Below are positions 17,634-26,071 of a DNA stretch of 64,000 nucleotides, piece after piece. The notes under the pieces are model-generated. The model saw nothing but the letters and a program-made list of their open reading frames with translations. It had not been told where the DNA came from and did no database searches. The stretch is taken from the NCBI GenBank assembly GCA_024405875.1, contig JAKSOA010000006.1, positions 31,071 through 95,070 on the forward strand. The letters run 5' to 3'. Source of the DNA: Paludibacteraceae bacterium (GTDB lineage Bacteria > Bacteroidota > Bacteroidia > Bacteroidales > Paludibacteraceae). Positions within the stretch are counted from its first letter, which is position 1, and each line of letters opens with the position of its first letter. The position numbers and the translations under genes are program-made.

Positions 17634-18239
17634 TTAGGGAATAACTGTATCGGAGTTGATGTTGTCTATATAGTTCAACAAACTCTCTCTTCCGATAGTT
17701 TTTTCTGAAGATGTTATAAAGATTGGGGGAAGTGTCTCCCAATCTTCTTTTAATCTCTCCTTGTAATTCTCAATATTTGTGTTGAGAGCGGTTTTTGTAA
17801 GTTTGTCGGCTTTGGTGAATACTATTGAGAATGGAATGCCGTTCTCTCCAGCCCAGTTTATGAACTCAATGTCAATCTTTTGTGGTTCAAGTCGGCTGTC
17901 AATAAGCACAAAGAGGTTTGTGAGAGCCTCACGCCCCAGAATATATCCCTCAATCATTGCACGCAACTCATCTCTCTGTTTTTTGCCACGCTGAGCAAAA
18001 CCGTATCCTGGCAAATCCACAAGATACCAGGCGTCATTTATCAGAAAATGGTTTATTAGCAGTGTCTTACCAGGTGTGGAACCTGTAAGAGCAAGGCCTT
18101 TATGGTCTGTCAGCATATTTATCAGAGATGATTTGCCTACATTTGACCTACCTATGAAGGCATATTCAGGTAGTGCTGACTTAGGACAGTCTGAAACCTT
18201 TGGGCTACTTTTAATAAATACCGCACTTTTAATAATCAT
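17634..18239 (-). CDS. engB: Ribosome biogenesis GTPase EngB/YsxC
   Basis: A 201-residue small GTPase with a P-loop [12 protein letters not shown], switch region [22 protein letters not shown] (G3) and FTKADKLTK (G4). It has the single-domain length and N-terminal [12 protein letters not shown] typical of EngB, which acts in late 50S subunit assembly. It is divergent from recR across an interval whose core is a palindromic promoter (18277-18312). Confidence 0.95.
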   Translation of the reverse strand: MIIKSAVFIKSSPKVSDCPKSALPEYAFIGRSNVGKSSLINMLTDHKGLALTGSTPGKTLLINHFLINDAWYLVDLPGYGFAQRGKKQRDELRAMIEGYILGREALTNLFVLIDSRLEPQKIDIEFINWAGENGIPFSIVFTKADKLTKTALNTNIENYKERLKEDWETLPPIFITSSEKTIGRESLLNYIDNINSDTVIP

Positions 18240-18259
18240 AAAACCTTTCTCCTTGACCC

Positions 18260-18312
18260 TTGTCCCTTTAACCTATTTTTTACTATCTTTGTAACTGCAA
18301 AGATAGTAAAAA
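18260..18312. promoter_or_regulatory. Palindromic shared promoter between engB and recR
   Basis: The 15-bp arms TTTTTACTATCTTTG (18277-18291) and CAAAGATAGTAAAAA (18298-18312) are perfect inverted repeats with a 6-bp centre, so each strand has a TATCTTTG -7 element. A TTG at 18260-18262 serves the plus strand with a 21-bp spacer. The recR ATG at 18314 leaves a leader of only about 15 nt. No good -33 element was seen for the minus strand. Confidence 0.65.
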
Positions 18313-18313
18313 A

Positions 18314-18928
18314 ATGCAGTCATATCCTTCATACTTGCTTGAAAATGCTGTCAATCAGCTTTCAAAACTGCCTGGAGTAGGGCGTAAGTCGGCGTTGAGG
18401 CTTGCCCTCTATCTGCTGCGTCAGGATAAGGAGCAGGTTAATGACTTCGCCCAGTCAATACTGCTTATGAAGAATGAGGTCAAGTATTGCAAGGTGTGCA
18501 AGAATATATCAGACTCTGATGTCTGCCAAATATGCTCAGACCCTAAGCGTGACGCCTCAACAGTTTGTGTGGTTGAGACAATCAAGGAGGTTATGCTTGT
18601 GGAGGAGACCGAGCAATATCACGGGCTCTATCACGTGCTTGGCGGTGTCATAAGCCCGATGGATGGAATAAAACCGTCAGACCTTGAGATAGAGAGTCTT
18701 GTGGAGCGTGTGGCGGCTGGTGGCATAAAGGAGATAGTGTTTGCATTGAGCCCCACTATGGAGGGCGATACAACTGCTTATTACATAGCCCGCAAGCTAA
18801 AGGATTTTGACGTTAAGATTACTACCATTGCACGTGGCATCTCAGTGGGTGATGAGTTGCAATACTCAGATTCCGTGACATTGGGACGCTCAATACTGGA
18901 CAGAACGGAGTATAGAATTAATAATTAA
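18314..18928 (+). CDS. recR: Recombination protein RecR
   Basis: The 204-residue protein has the RecR layout: an N-terminal helix-hairpin-helix ([22 protein letters not shown]), a C4 zinc finger ([18 protein letters not shown], about residues 57-74) and a Toprim domain ([26 protein letters not shown] onward). RecR acts with RecF and RecO to load RecA on gapped DNA. It shares the palindromic promoter with engB. Confidence 0.97.
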   Translation: MQSYPSYLLENAVNQLSKLPGVGRKSALRLALYLLRQDKEQVNDFAQSILLMKNEVKYCKVCKNISDSDVCQICSDPKRDASTVCVVETIKEVMLVEETEQYHGLYHVLGGVISPMDGIKPSDLEIESLVERVAAGGIKEIVFALSPTMEGDTTAYYIARKLKDFDVKITTIARGISVGDELQYSDSVTLGRSILDRTEYRINN

Positions 18929-18955
18929 CAATTAATAATTAATAATTGACAGCCT

Positions 18956-18985
18956 CGTCATACCGAGCGTTAGCGAGGTATCTCA
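18956..18985 (+). repeat. Half-copy of the GTCAT...ATCTC intergenic repeat
   Basis: CGTCATACCGAGCG followed by TTAGCGAGGTATCTCA matches one arm of the long palindromes that flank ctp (42094-42218 and 43882-44013). It lies between recR and a membrane-protein gene. Related half-copies are at about 41497-41540 and 48375-48402. Confidence 0.6.
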
Positions 18986-19007
18986 TAATGTTTAAGAGGA
19001 ATAAGTT

Positions 19008-19457
19008 ATGAAAGAGATTAATAACAAACTTTTGGCAATATATTACTGCATTTATGCGGTGTTTGTAGTAGGAATAGTGTGTGCTCATATATTCAATTAC
19101 AGTTTTCCTAAGTTGTATGGAACAGAAAGGCTTGTTGCTGAATATATTGAGCTTGGCTTGATGCTGGTTCTTATACCTGTTGCCATCGGGGTATATAACA
19201 GTAAGATGAAGAAGCAGGTTGACCTTGCGTACTATTTCAAGTGGAACCTGTTCCAAATGCTTATGATTGCATTTACAGGCATCGTGGCAATAGTGGTTTA
19301 CGCCCTGATTCCCCTGAATGGCAGACTTGATGTGACTGAGGATTTGAATCCCACGATGTTCCAAAGCCTGAAGAACCTTTTCCCGATGTTAATAATTTTC
19401 ATTGCACTTATATTTTGCAAACCAACAAAGTATAAGATTCAGCACTATTTTTCCTAA
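19008..19457 (+). CDS. Four-helix integral membrane protein, unknown function
   Basis: The 149-residue protein has four hydrophobic segments at about residues 8-28, 45-62, 78-103 and 121-138, with a basic C-terminus (KPTKYKIQHYF). No motif or family is recognised. It lies between recR and a HAD-family gene on the same strand, with small AT-rich spacers on either side. Confidence 0.65.
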   Translation: MKEINNKLLAIYYCIYAVFVVGIVCAHIFNYSFPKLYGTERLVAEYIELGLMLVLIPVAIGVYNSKMKKQVDLAYYFKWNLFQMLMIAFTGIVAIVVYALIPLNGRLDVTEDLNPTMFQSLKNLFPMLIIFIALIFCKPTKYKIQHYFS

Positions 19458-19505
19458 CATTCCTAACTTTTCTTTTTTCTTTTTTAACTTTTCACTAAAG
19501 ATAAT

Positions 19506-19943
19506 ATGATAATAGCAGTAGATTTTGACGGAACCATTGTTACGCACGAATATCCGCGTATAGGCAAGCCTATTCCATTTGCTCTTGAGACCCTGAAAAA
19601 GTTGCAATCAGAAGACCATTGCCAGATTATCTTGTGGACGTACCGCACGGGAGAACTGCTTGAAGAGGCGGTGGAGTACTGCCACAGTAACGGGCTTGAA
19701 CTCTATGCCGTTAACAGCAACCACCCTGAGGAAGAGAGAGATAATGCTGAATATTCACGTAAGATAAACGCTGACATTTACATTGATGACCGCAATCTTG
19801 GCGGATTGCCTGACTGGGGTGTCATCTATGCCATAATCAAAGGGCAGACAAAGCCCTCTTACAATAATGAGTTTCTTTTAGCCAAACCTAAGAAGAATTG
19901 GCTTATCCGTTTGGGAGAGCGTTTGCAGAGCAGTGACTATTAA
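19506..19943 (+). CDS. HAD-superfamily hydrolase-like protein (BT_0820 type)
   Basis: A 145-residue protein starting MIIAVDFDGTIVTHEYP. This is HAD motif I with both aspartates (D6 and D8). Motif II is the threonine in LWTYRTGE, and motif III/IV is the acidic pair in INADIYIDDRNLG. The compact length and sequence match a family common in Bacteroidota whose substrate is unclear. The next gene starts at the base after its stop, so the two are likely co-transcribed. Confidence 0.82.
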   Translation: MIIAVDFDGTIVTHEYPRIGKPIPFALETLKKLQSEDHCQIILWTYRTGELLEEAVEYCHSNGLELYAVNSNHPEEERDNAEYSRKINADIYIDDRNLGGLPDWGVIYAIIKGQTKPSYNNEFLLAKPKKNWLIRLGERLQSSDY

Positions 19944-20783
19944 ATGCATCGTCTGTCAGTAATAATAGTAAACTACAAGGTCAAGGATTTGCTTCTTGAG
20001 TGCCTTGCAAGGGTAAGACGCGCCGCTGAGGGGCTTGATGTTGAGGTCTTTGTTGTGGATAACGCTTCTTTTGACGGCTCTGCGGAGGCTGTGGCTACCT
20101 CCTTCCCCGATGTTAACTATATTCAAAGTGCTGAGAATGTGGGCTTTGCAAAAGCAAATAACATTGCCATACGCAAGTCAGACTCACAGTATATATTACT
20201 GCTTAACCCTGACTTGTTCATAGAAGATGACACTTTACGCAGGGTGCTTGCAGAGGCAGATGAATTGGAGAATTTGGGAGCCATCGGGGTTAGAATGATT
20301 GATGGTGACGGTAAATTCCTTAAGGAGAGCAAGCGTAACCGACCTACGCTGTGGCGTTCATTCTGTAAAATCGTGGGGTTGACAAAACTTTTTCCAAACA
20401 GTCCGCTGTTTGCGTCATATTATAATGTCCGTCTTAAAGAGAGTGAGAAGGGTAGGACAGATGTGTTGTGCGGTGCCTTTATGTTATTGAACAGTGCTGT
20501 ATTAAAGGAGAAGGCTTTGCTTCCTGAGTGCTACTTTATGTTTGGTGAGGACGTGGATTTGTCTGTTTCAATAGTAGATGCAGGTTTTTATAACTACTAC
20601 CTGCCAATCACTGTCACCCATCTTAAAGGCAAGAGTTCAAATCACCGTTCACGTGCATACTATGAAGCCTTTTATGGCTCTATGTCAATTTATGTGGACC
20701 GCCATAGCCGGTGCCCACTTGCTAAAGCACTTGTGCGTATTGCTGTAAAAGTGATAATAGCAATTAAATTAATTAATAATTAA
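19944..20783 (+). CDS. Family 2 glycosyltransferase
   Basis: The 279-residue protein begins LSVIIVNYKVKDLLLECL and has the nucleotide-binding VVDNASFDGSAEAV, followed by the GVRMIDGDGKF and MFGEDVDLS elements of the GT2 GT-A fold. It probably transfers an activated sugar in cell-surface glycan synthesis; donor and acceptor are unknown. It is immediately adjacent to the HAD gene and 8 bp before a GNAT gene. Confidence 0.88.
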   Translation: MHRLSVIIVNYKVKDLLLECLARVRRAAEGLDVEVFVVDNASFDGSAEAVATSFPDVNYIQSAENVGFAKANNIAIRKSDSQYILLLNPDLFIEDDTLRRVLAEADELENLGAIGVRMIDGDGKFLKESKRNRPTLWRSFCKIVGLTKLFPNSPLFASYYNVRLKESEKGRTDVLCGAFMLLNSAVLKEKALLPECYFMFGEDVDLSVSIVDAGFYNYYLPITVTHLKGKSSNHRSRAYYEAFYGSMSIYVDRHSRCPLAKALVRIAVKVIIAIKLINN

Positions 20784-20791
20784 TAATTAAT

Positions 20792-21313
20792 ATGTTTTTG
20801 CAATCAGATAATATTGTGCTACGAGCATTGGAACCAGAGGATTTGGATTTTCTCTACACGTTGGAGAATGACGCCTCTCTATGGGGTACTACAAATACGG
20901 TTTCTCCGTACTCAAAGTATGAACTGAAGCAATATATAGCCTCATCACCTCGTGACATATATACGCAAGGACAACTGAAACTGATAATAGAGCGGAAGGT
21001 TGATGGTGAGCGTTTAGGTTTGCTTGACCTCTTTAATTTTGACTATCACAACTCACGTCTTGAGGTTGGAATAATGATAACGGAGCCGTTCCGCCGCTCA
21101 GGCTATGCTTTTGAAGCGTTGCAACAGGCACGTGAGTATGTTTTTGGATTCCTGCACCTGCATCAGATATATTGCCACATACCGGTAGGCAATACCGCCT
21201 CTGAGTCCCTGTTTACAAAAGCGGGCTATAAAAAAACAGCCACCCTTCCTGGTTGGATTCAATGTGAAACCGGATGGGTGGATGTAATTATAATGATAAG
21301 AGTTAATGCTTAA
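20792..21313 (+). CDS. GNAT family N-acetyltransferase (RimJ/RimL-like)
   Basis: A 173-residue protein that starts MFLQSDNIVLRALEPEDLDFLYTLEN, the typical start of RimJ/RimL acetyltransferases. The acetyl-CoA-binding motif is degenerate (ITEPFRRSGYAFEAL), and HIPVGNTASESLFTKAGYKK is the usual C-terminal element. The acceptor is unknown. Its last 4 bases overlap the purE stop region on the opposite strand. Confidence 0.85.
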   Translation: MFLQSDNIVLRALEPEDLDFLYTLENDASLWGTTNTVSPYSKYELKQYIASSPRDIYTQGQLKLIIERKVDGERLGLLDLFNFDYHNSRLEVGIMITEPFRRSGYAFEALQQAREYVFGFLHLHQIYCHIPVGNTASESLFTKAGYKKTATLPGWIQCETGWVDVIIMIRVNA

Positions 21314-21816
21314 TTAGTCTTGTACTCAAACTTAACCTCTTTAAGTTCAGCGTTAGCCTTCTCAATCTTCTTTTTAAGATTCTCTTTGAATGCCGCAAAC
21401 TCCTTCTGCAACTTGTCATCACTTACAGCAAGAATCTGAACAGCAAGAATGCCGGCGTTCATAGCACCGTTAATACCAACTGTGGCGACAGGTATGCCAG
21501 GAGGCATTTGAACAATAGATAGCAGTGAGTCAAGACCCTCAATTGATGATTTAATAGGTACCCCGATGACAGGGAGCGTTGTCATTGACGCTATTACACC
21601 ACCAAGATGCGCCGCCATACCAGCCGCCGCTATTATAACTTTAATGCCACGGCGTTGGGCGTTCTTTGCAAACTCTTCAACAGCCTCCGGAGTGCGGTGT
21701 GCTGAGAGAGCGTTCATTTCAAATGGGATTTTGAAGTCATTCAGCACCTGAGCCGCCTTCTCCATAACCGGAAGGTCACTTGTGCTGCCCATAATGATTG
21801 ATACTACAGGAATCAT
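21310..21816 (-). CDS. purE: N5-carboxyaminoimidazole ribonucleotide mutase
   Basis: The 168-residue protein has the PurE signatures GSTSDLPVMEKAA, SAHRTPEAVEEF and IAAAGMAAHLGGV. It moves the carboxylate from N5-CAIR to CAIR in purine biosynthesis. All core motifs and the family length are intact. It is convergent with the GNAT gene (4-base overlap), and its upstream spacer contains the second copy of the 94-bp repeat. No purK is adjacent. Confidence 0.96.
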   Translation of the reverse strand: MIPVVSIIMGSTSDLPVMEKAAQVLNDFKIPFEMNALSAHRTPEAVEEFAKNAQRRGIKVIIAAAGMAAHLGGVIASMTTLPVIGVPIKSSIEGLDSLLSIVQMPPGIPVATVGINGAMNAGILAVQILAVSDDKLQKEFAAFKENLKKKIEKANAELKEVKFEYKTN

Positions 21817-21843
21817 ATTTAGTGAATAGTTAAAAGTTAAAAA

Positions 21844-21937
21844 TTGACTGTTACTAGGAACGAGTGCAAAACTAAGTTTACTTAAGTTATGCCGAGTGAC
21901 GACGTAACATGGTTAAAACGAAGTTTTAACAAAAGTT
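21844..21937. repeat. 94-bp dispersed hairpin repeat, copy 2
   Basis: Aligned without gaps to 15922-16015, this copy differs at three positions. It retains the perfect GTTAAAAC/GTTTTAAC hairpin. It lies between purE and the EEP-family gene. Confidence 0.85.
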
Positions 21938-21956
21938 AAAAGACTCCAATAGACCA

Positions 21957-23063
21957 TTATCCATTGACTTTAAATTTTAAAGTCAATGGATAATGGTCTG
22001 ACATTTTCTGGTTATCAAGGTTGAACTCAACTGGAACAAGGTCTTTTGATGTGAAAATATAATCAATTCTAAAGTTATAGATACCCTCGTGGAATGTGCT
22101 GCCCAAACTGAACGCTGTCATCAGAAGAAAGGCGTCATTGTGTCCTTCACTCAGCGTACGGTAAGAGTATGAAGACGGAATGTCATTCATATCACCGCAG
22201 AGTACAAGTTTGCTGTCAATATCTTTCACCCTATACTCAAGAGTGTCTGCCTGCATACAACGTTCAAGACTTGCCTTAACCAGTTTGTTGTAAATTTTGT
22301 GGAACACTCCGTTAGAGAAATCGGTTACACTGTCATTAGGGTTGACTGCATCAGGCACAAGGTCTTTCTCTTGCTGTGTAAGTTGATTTGATTTAAGATA
22401 GAAGTTTACTACCGTAAGAGTGTCAGCACCAACGGCAATCTTTGATTTCAGGGCACCGTGACAAGATGAGTTGAAGTTAATCTTCTCACTCTCCACTATA
22501 GGATACTTTGAGAATGTTGCAACGCATTTTGCCACTCGTATGCTGTTATTCAGCACCTCAACACTGCAGTATGGGTAATCTGGCAGTTTGCTCTTAATGA
22601 ATTCAAGCGTGTATGTACCTGTAGGGTAGTAAAGGAACTCTTGAAAACATACCACATCGGGGCTTGCTGAAGAGACATAGTCAAGAATCTTTTCTGCGTT
22701 GGCTACACCTTTTGAACCTTCAAACCAGTCAAACAGGTGAACATTGTAGGTCATAACCGATATGGCGTCAGGGACGTTTTTTGTCTCATACTTAGGAACC
22801 AGACTGTAGGTCTTCATCATATTTGGCGCCGATGCCGCAAGCAGTAGCAACCCTACTATTCCCATACGCCAGAAGCGGTTGCAGAACCAATACACAGAGA
22901 GAAACAGGGTGAGAATGAAGAGGGTGGAGAAGAATAGTGTGAGCGGGCAGAGTATATAGAGTGCTGATATAGGCTGAATGTATGAAATTACATCGGTCAT
23001 AAGCAGAGCCACCCCCACTATCACACTAAGAATCCCTAATATTACATTAAAAAATGTTCTCAT
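21957..23063 (-). CDS. Endonuclease/exonuclease/phosphatase (EEP) family protein, membrane-anchored
   Basis: The 368-residue protein has three N-terminal hydrophobic helices (residues 5-80) that anchor it in the membrane. An EEP domain follows: SVMTYNVHLFDWFEG (motif I, asparagine), VVCFQEFLYY (motif with catalytic glutamate), VLCGDMNDIPSSY and SDHYPLTLKF (motifs with the catalytic aspartates and histidine). EEP members hydrolyse phosphodiesters or phosphomonoesters, and the likely location is periplasmic. It overlaps the rhomboid gene by 4 bases, suggesting co-expression. Confidence 0.85.
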   Translation of the reverse strand: MRTFFNVILGILSVIVGVALLMTDVISYIQPISALYILCPLTLFFSTLFILTLFLSVYWFCNRFWRMGIVGLLLLAASAPNMMKTYSLVPKYETKNVPDAISVMTYNVHLFDWFEGSKGVANAEKILDYVSSASPDVVCFQEFLYYPTGTYTLEFIKSKLPDYPYCSVEVLNNSIRVAKCVATFSKYPIVESEKINFNSSCHGALKSKIAVGADTLTVVNFYLKSNQLTQQEKDLVPDAVNPNDSVTDFSNGVFHKIYNKLVKASLERCMQADTLEYRVKDIDSKLVLCGDMNDIPSSYSYRTLSEGHNDAFLLMTAFSLGSTFHEGIYNFRIDYIFTSKDLVPVEFNLDNQKMSDHYPLTLKFKVNG

Positions 23064-24064
23064 TTGCTCATATTAAAAAGGTCACGCTTTTCATCATCAG
23101 TAAGTGCTGAGTAACCTGAACGTTTGATTTTCTCAAGAATTTCATCAATGCGGGCATTTCTCTTTGCCTTTGCCTCACGGTTATATTGGTTCCATTCGGC
23201 ATCTGAGGCATTCCGCTGCGGTCTCTTGACTTTCATCTGAGTTCTGCTGAAAGCGTCTCTTATCTTGCCCCTTATATTAGAGAACCATTCACTTGTTTTC
23301 TGTAAAAGGTTCTCACCGTTGTCATCATTGCGCCATATAAGAAGCAGTATCAATCCAAAAAGCATACCTCCAAGGTGTGCGTAATGCGCCACTCCGTCGC
23401 CCGTGCCGGCGATGCCCATAAATAGCTCAGCCACAGCGTATATCGCCACAAATATCGGGGCTTTTATTGGAATTGGTATGAAAAGCAGGAATATCTCCGC
23501 TTTAGGGAACAGCATTGCAAAGGCTATGAGCAGACCGAATATGCAGCCGCTGGCGCCAATTGTCACTGGTTTGTTGAGAAGCAACGCTTTAAGTTGAAGC
23601 GCCTGACTTACAGGAATATATGTATTTGCATCGAGGTTTTGAAGATATGGAGTCAGCAAACTTATGTCTTTAGTGTTTATATATTGGTTAAACGCGTCAC
23701 TTATCTGGTTTAAACTTATAGCCCACGTAGCCTCCTGCACAAGTGCCGCTCCAACTCCTGTAACAAAGTAGAAAATAAGGAAACGTTTTGTGCCTAACGC
23801 CTCCTCAATGCCTCGTCCGAACATCCATAGACCGAACATATTGAAGAATATGTGTGTCAGCCCCGATGTATCGTGGAGAAACATATATGTCAGCAGTTGG
23901 ATGGGATTGAACGCCTCCGCCTCAAAATAATGCAGTCCAAGCAGGTTCACCACATCAATGCCGGCAAACTTAGGCAGAGCGATTGACGCCAGAAAGAATA
24001 GACAGTTAATTATAATAATATTCTTAACTGCTGGCGGCGTTGTTGTATTTATTCCAAATCCCAT
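23060..24064 (-). CDS. Rhomboid family intramembrane serine protease
   Basis: The 334-residue protein has six or so transmembrane segments. The catalytic serine is in GASGCIFGLL (about residue 175, here with Cys after Gly in place of the usual Ala) and the catalytic histidine is in HYAHLGGMLFGL. The oxyanion asparagine is in FFNMFGLWMFGRG. It cleaves peptide bonds within membranes. A cytosolic tail of about 80 charged residues follows the last helix. It overlaps the downstream EEP gene (ATGA-like coupling). Confidence 0.9.
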   Translation of the reverse strand: MGFGINTTTPPAVKNIIIINCLFFLASIALPKFAGIDVVNLLGLHYFEAEAFNPIQLLTYMFLHDTSGLTHIFFNMFGLWMFGRGIEEALGTKRFLIFYFVTGVGAALVQEATWAISLNQISDAFNQYINTKDISLLTPYLQNLDANTYIPVSQALQLKALLLNKPVTIGASGCIFGLLIAFAMLFPKAEIFLLFIPIPIKAPIFVAIYAVAELFMGIAGTGDGVAHYAHLGGMLFGLILLLIWRNDDNGENLLQKTSEWFSNIRGKIRDAFSRTQMKVKRPQRNASDAEWNQYNREAKAKRNARIDEILEKIKRSGYSALTDDEKRDLFNMSK

Positions 24065-24170
24065 ATCTCTAACAAACTACAAAGATAATGTTTTTTATGC
24101 CAGCAAGGTGACTTTCGCTTAAAAATTGCTACATTTACAAGTTGAAACAAAAAAATGTGCTTAGTAGAAT

Positions 24171-25163
24171 ATGAAAACCAGACTTTTTGTAGTTTTTGCC
24201 TCACTTCTGATGTGCTTGACAGCCAGTGCTTTAACAGTTGAGACCATTACTTATGCCGAGCGTGACTCAGCGCTTAAGATGGATGTCTATTTCCCCGATG
24301 ACACGCTGTCAGAGCATCCGTGCCTTATCTTTGCTTTTGGCGGCGGATTCAGAAACGGAACCAGAAACAGTTCTGATATAGTAAGTGCTATGAATAACAT
24401 TGCCAAACGAGGAATTGTTTGTGCCGCAATAGATTACAGGCTTGGTCTGAAGAATAAGAGTTTCAAGAACCCAATTGAATCCCTTCCATATCTGGTCACA
24501 TCTGTGGAGATGGCTACAGAGGATATGCTTGCCGCAGGAGCGTATATATACACTAACGCGGAGGCACTGAAGGTGGACAAGAACCTTATTATGGCATCGG
24601 GGTCAAGTGCGGGAGCAATAATGTCATTGCAAGCCGATTATTACCTGCACAGCGACAATGAAATGGTGGCTGATTTGCCTTCGGGCTTTAAATTTGCGGG
24701 AGTGTTGAGCTTTTCCGGAGCGGTAGCATCGTTTGGCGACAGGATAAAGTACACCAGCCAGCCGGCACCTACGTTTTTTGTACACGGTACCAAAGATAAA
24801 CTTGTGCCATACACTCATATGTCAGTGGCTGGAAAGGGAATGTACGGCTCTGATTATTTGGTAGATGTATTCAAAAAGAACGGCTGGCGTTATGAGATTC
24901 TGAGATATGAGAATTTCGGTCACGAGGTCTCATGGATTGGCATTAAGGAGAATATTCCGGAGATTTTTATGTTCATTGAGCGTTTTGTGCTGAACAAGGG
25001 CTCAGAAGCACGCTATGGCGCGTCACTTGACATTACACGTAAAGAACCGGGTGTAAAGAAACCTCTGTGGCAAATAGAGGGGCTGAATCTATACAAGAAA
25101 GGCGAAAATCCAACCGTTGCAAAGGACTCCGCTCAAATCAAGCGACTGTATGGCAAATTTTAA
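24171..25163 (+). CDS. Secreted alpha/beta-hydrolase (BD-FAE/carboxylesterase-like)
   Basis: The 330-residue protein has a signal peptide (MKTRLFVVFASLLMCLTASA). Its alpha/beta-hydrolase domain has the oxyanion HGGG-like element FAFGGGFRNG, nucleophile elbow GSSAGAIMSL (catalytic Ser), aspartate in HGTKDKLVPY and histidine in YENFGHEVSW. It is likely a periplasmic or surface esterase that acts on a polysaccharide ester. A roughly 400-bp stretch with no gene follows. Confidence 0.85.
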   Translation: MKTRLFVVFASLLMCLTASALTVETITYAERDSALKMDVYFPDDTLSEHPCLIFAFGGGFRNGTRNSSDIVSAMNNIAKRGIVCAAIDYRLGLKNKSFKNPIESLPYLVTSVEMATEDMLAAGAYIYTNAEALKVDKNLIMASGSSAGAIMSLQADYYLHSDNEMVADLPSGFKFAGVLSFSGAVASFGDRIKYTSQPAPTFFVHGTKDKLVPYTHMSVAGKGMYGSDYLVDVFKKNGWRYEILRYENFGHEVSWIGIKENIPEIFMFIERFVLNKGSEARYGASLDITRKEPGVKKPLWQIEGLNLYKKGENPTVAKDSAQIKRLYGKF

Positions 25164-25524
25164 ATCACAAGGCTGACTCATCTTAATTGCGGAACATTCC
25201 GCCACTGACCAGAACGCCTGAGACCCTTCGCACAACCACACAAAACATCGGAGGCTCGCGCAACTCGCACTTCGTGCTCAAACACTCGCTCACGCCTCGT
25301 TTTGTACGTGGTTCCGCTTCAGGGGGCGTTATGTGGCTTCACGTTCCGCAAAAAAACACTGCATATTAAAGTTATTCAGAAACAACTTACCGCAAAGGCA
25401 AATACGGCAATTTTATTGGCTGCTCAAATCACTATAGGTGTAAATACTCAAAAAAGTAATAATATACAACATTTATCTTGACAACCAGTAACTCATAAAT
25501 TTTGTAGAATTATACAACTGATAG
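25164..25524. other. Intergenic region with a GC-rich palindromic block, no gene recognised
   Basis: No credible gene is seen between the esterase and the XRE gene. The section 25175-25370 is markedly more GC-rich than its surroundings and contains a palindrome GCGGAA-CA-TTCCGC and motifs such as CACGTTCCGC that echo it. It carries a 60-codon open frame judged non-coding. The rest (25380-25520) is AT-rich leader up to the XRE promoter. It marks the left edge of the restriction-modification island. Confidence 0.5.
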
Positions 25525-25554
25525 TTGTAATTTAAAAAATATTAATTATCTTTG
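25525..25554 (+). promoter_or_regulatory. Bacteroidota-type promoter for the XRE gene
   Basis: TTG at 25525-25527 and TATCTTTG at 25547-25554 are separated by 19 bp, a perfect match to the phylum's consensus. Transcription is predicted to start near 25561, about 11 nt before the ATG at 25572. Confidence 0.75.
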
Positions 25555-25571
25555 CATTTATAAAAGTTAAT

Positions 25572-25940
25572 ATGAAACCGAATACGTTGACATTTTTGGA
25601 GGCAAATCAAAGCCAAACATCTTCCAAATGGATGGATGAGGTTGATAGGAAATGTGAAAACAGGATATGGGTACGTCATTCTCAAAAGATAGCGGTCAGA
25701 GTGTTTTTGAAGATGAGGCAGACTGGGTTAACTCAGAATGCCTTGGCAGAGAGAATGGGCTGCACTCAGCAATACATATCAAAAATTCTGAAGGGGAAAG
25801 AGAATATGTCCCTTGAAATATTATCCAAATTGGAATATGCTTTAAATATCAACTTGATAAATGACGAACAGGTGTGTTGCAGTGCGAGTGTAGCAGCGGA
25901 GGAGCCGCCTGAATATAAGATAGAAAAAGATTATCGTTAA
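25572..25940 (+). CDS. XRE-family DNA-binding protein (candidate control protein of the island)
   Basis: The 122-residue protein has a helix-turn-helix of the Xre/Cro type at about residues 48-95 (LKMRQTGLTQNALAERMGCTQQYISKILKG). The N-terminal 45 residues (LEANQSQTSSKWMDEV) are shared with antitoxin-like regulators. It is followed 131 bp later, in the same orientation, by the first methyltransferase of the restriction system, so it may regulate that operon in the way C-proteins do. A lone toxin-antitoxin regulator is an alternative, but no toxin is adjacent. Confidence 0.7.
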   Translation: MKPNTLTFLEANQSQTSSKWMDEVDRKCENRIWVRHSQKIAVRVFLKMRQTGLTQNALAERMGCTQQYISKILKGKENMSLEILSKLEYALNINLINDEQVCCSASVAAEEPPEYKIEKDYR

Positions 25941-26071
25941 TGTTGGCACTTTGTGAAATTTTTGTGGAATTTTGCGTAGGTTTATTGTTTTAATGTGAAA
26001 TTATTTGTACTTTTATACCTTGTAATTATCTTGCCTGTGATGTGTGCTGAGGCAAAAGTTTTGTTGTAAGA

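Noticed and set aside
25187-25369. A 60-codon open frame in the GC-rich spacer
   Set aside because: Composition-driven; no plausible ribosome-binding site, no protein-like sequence and no family.
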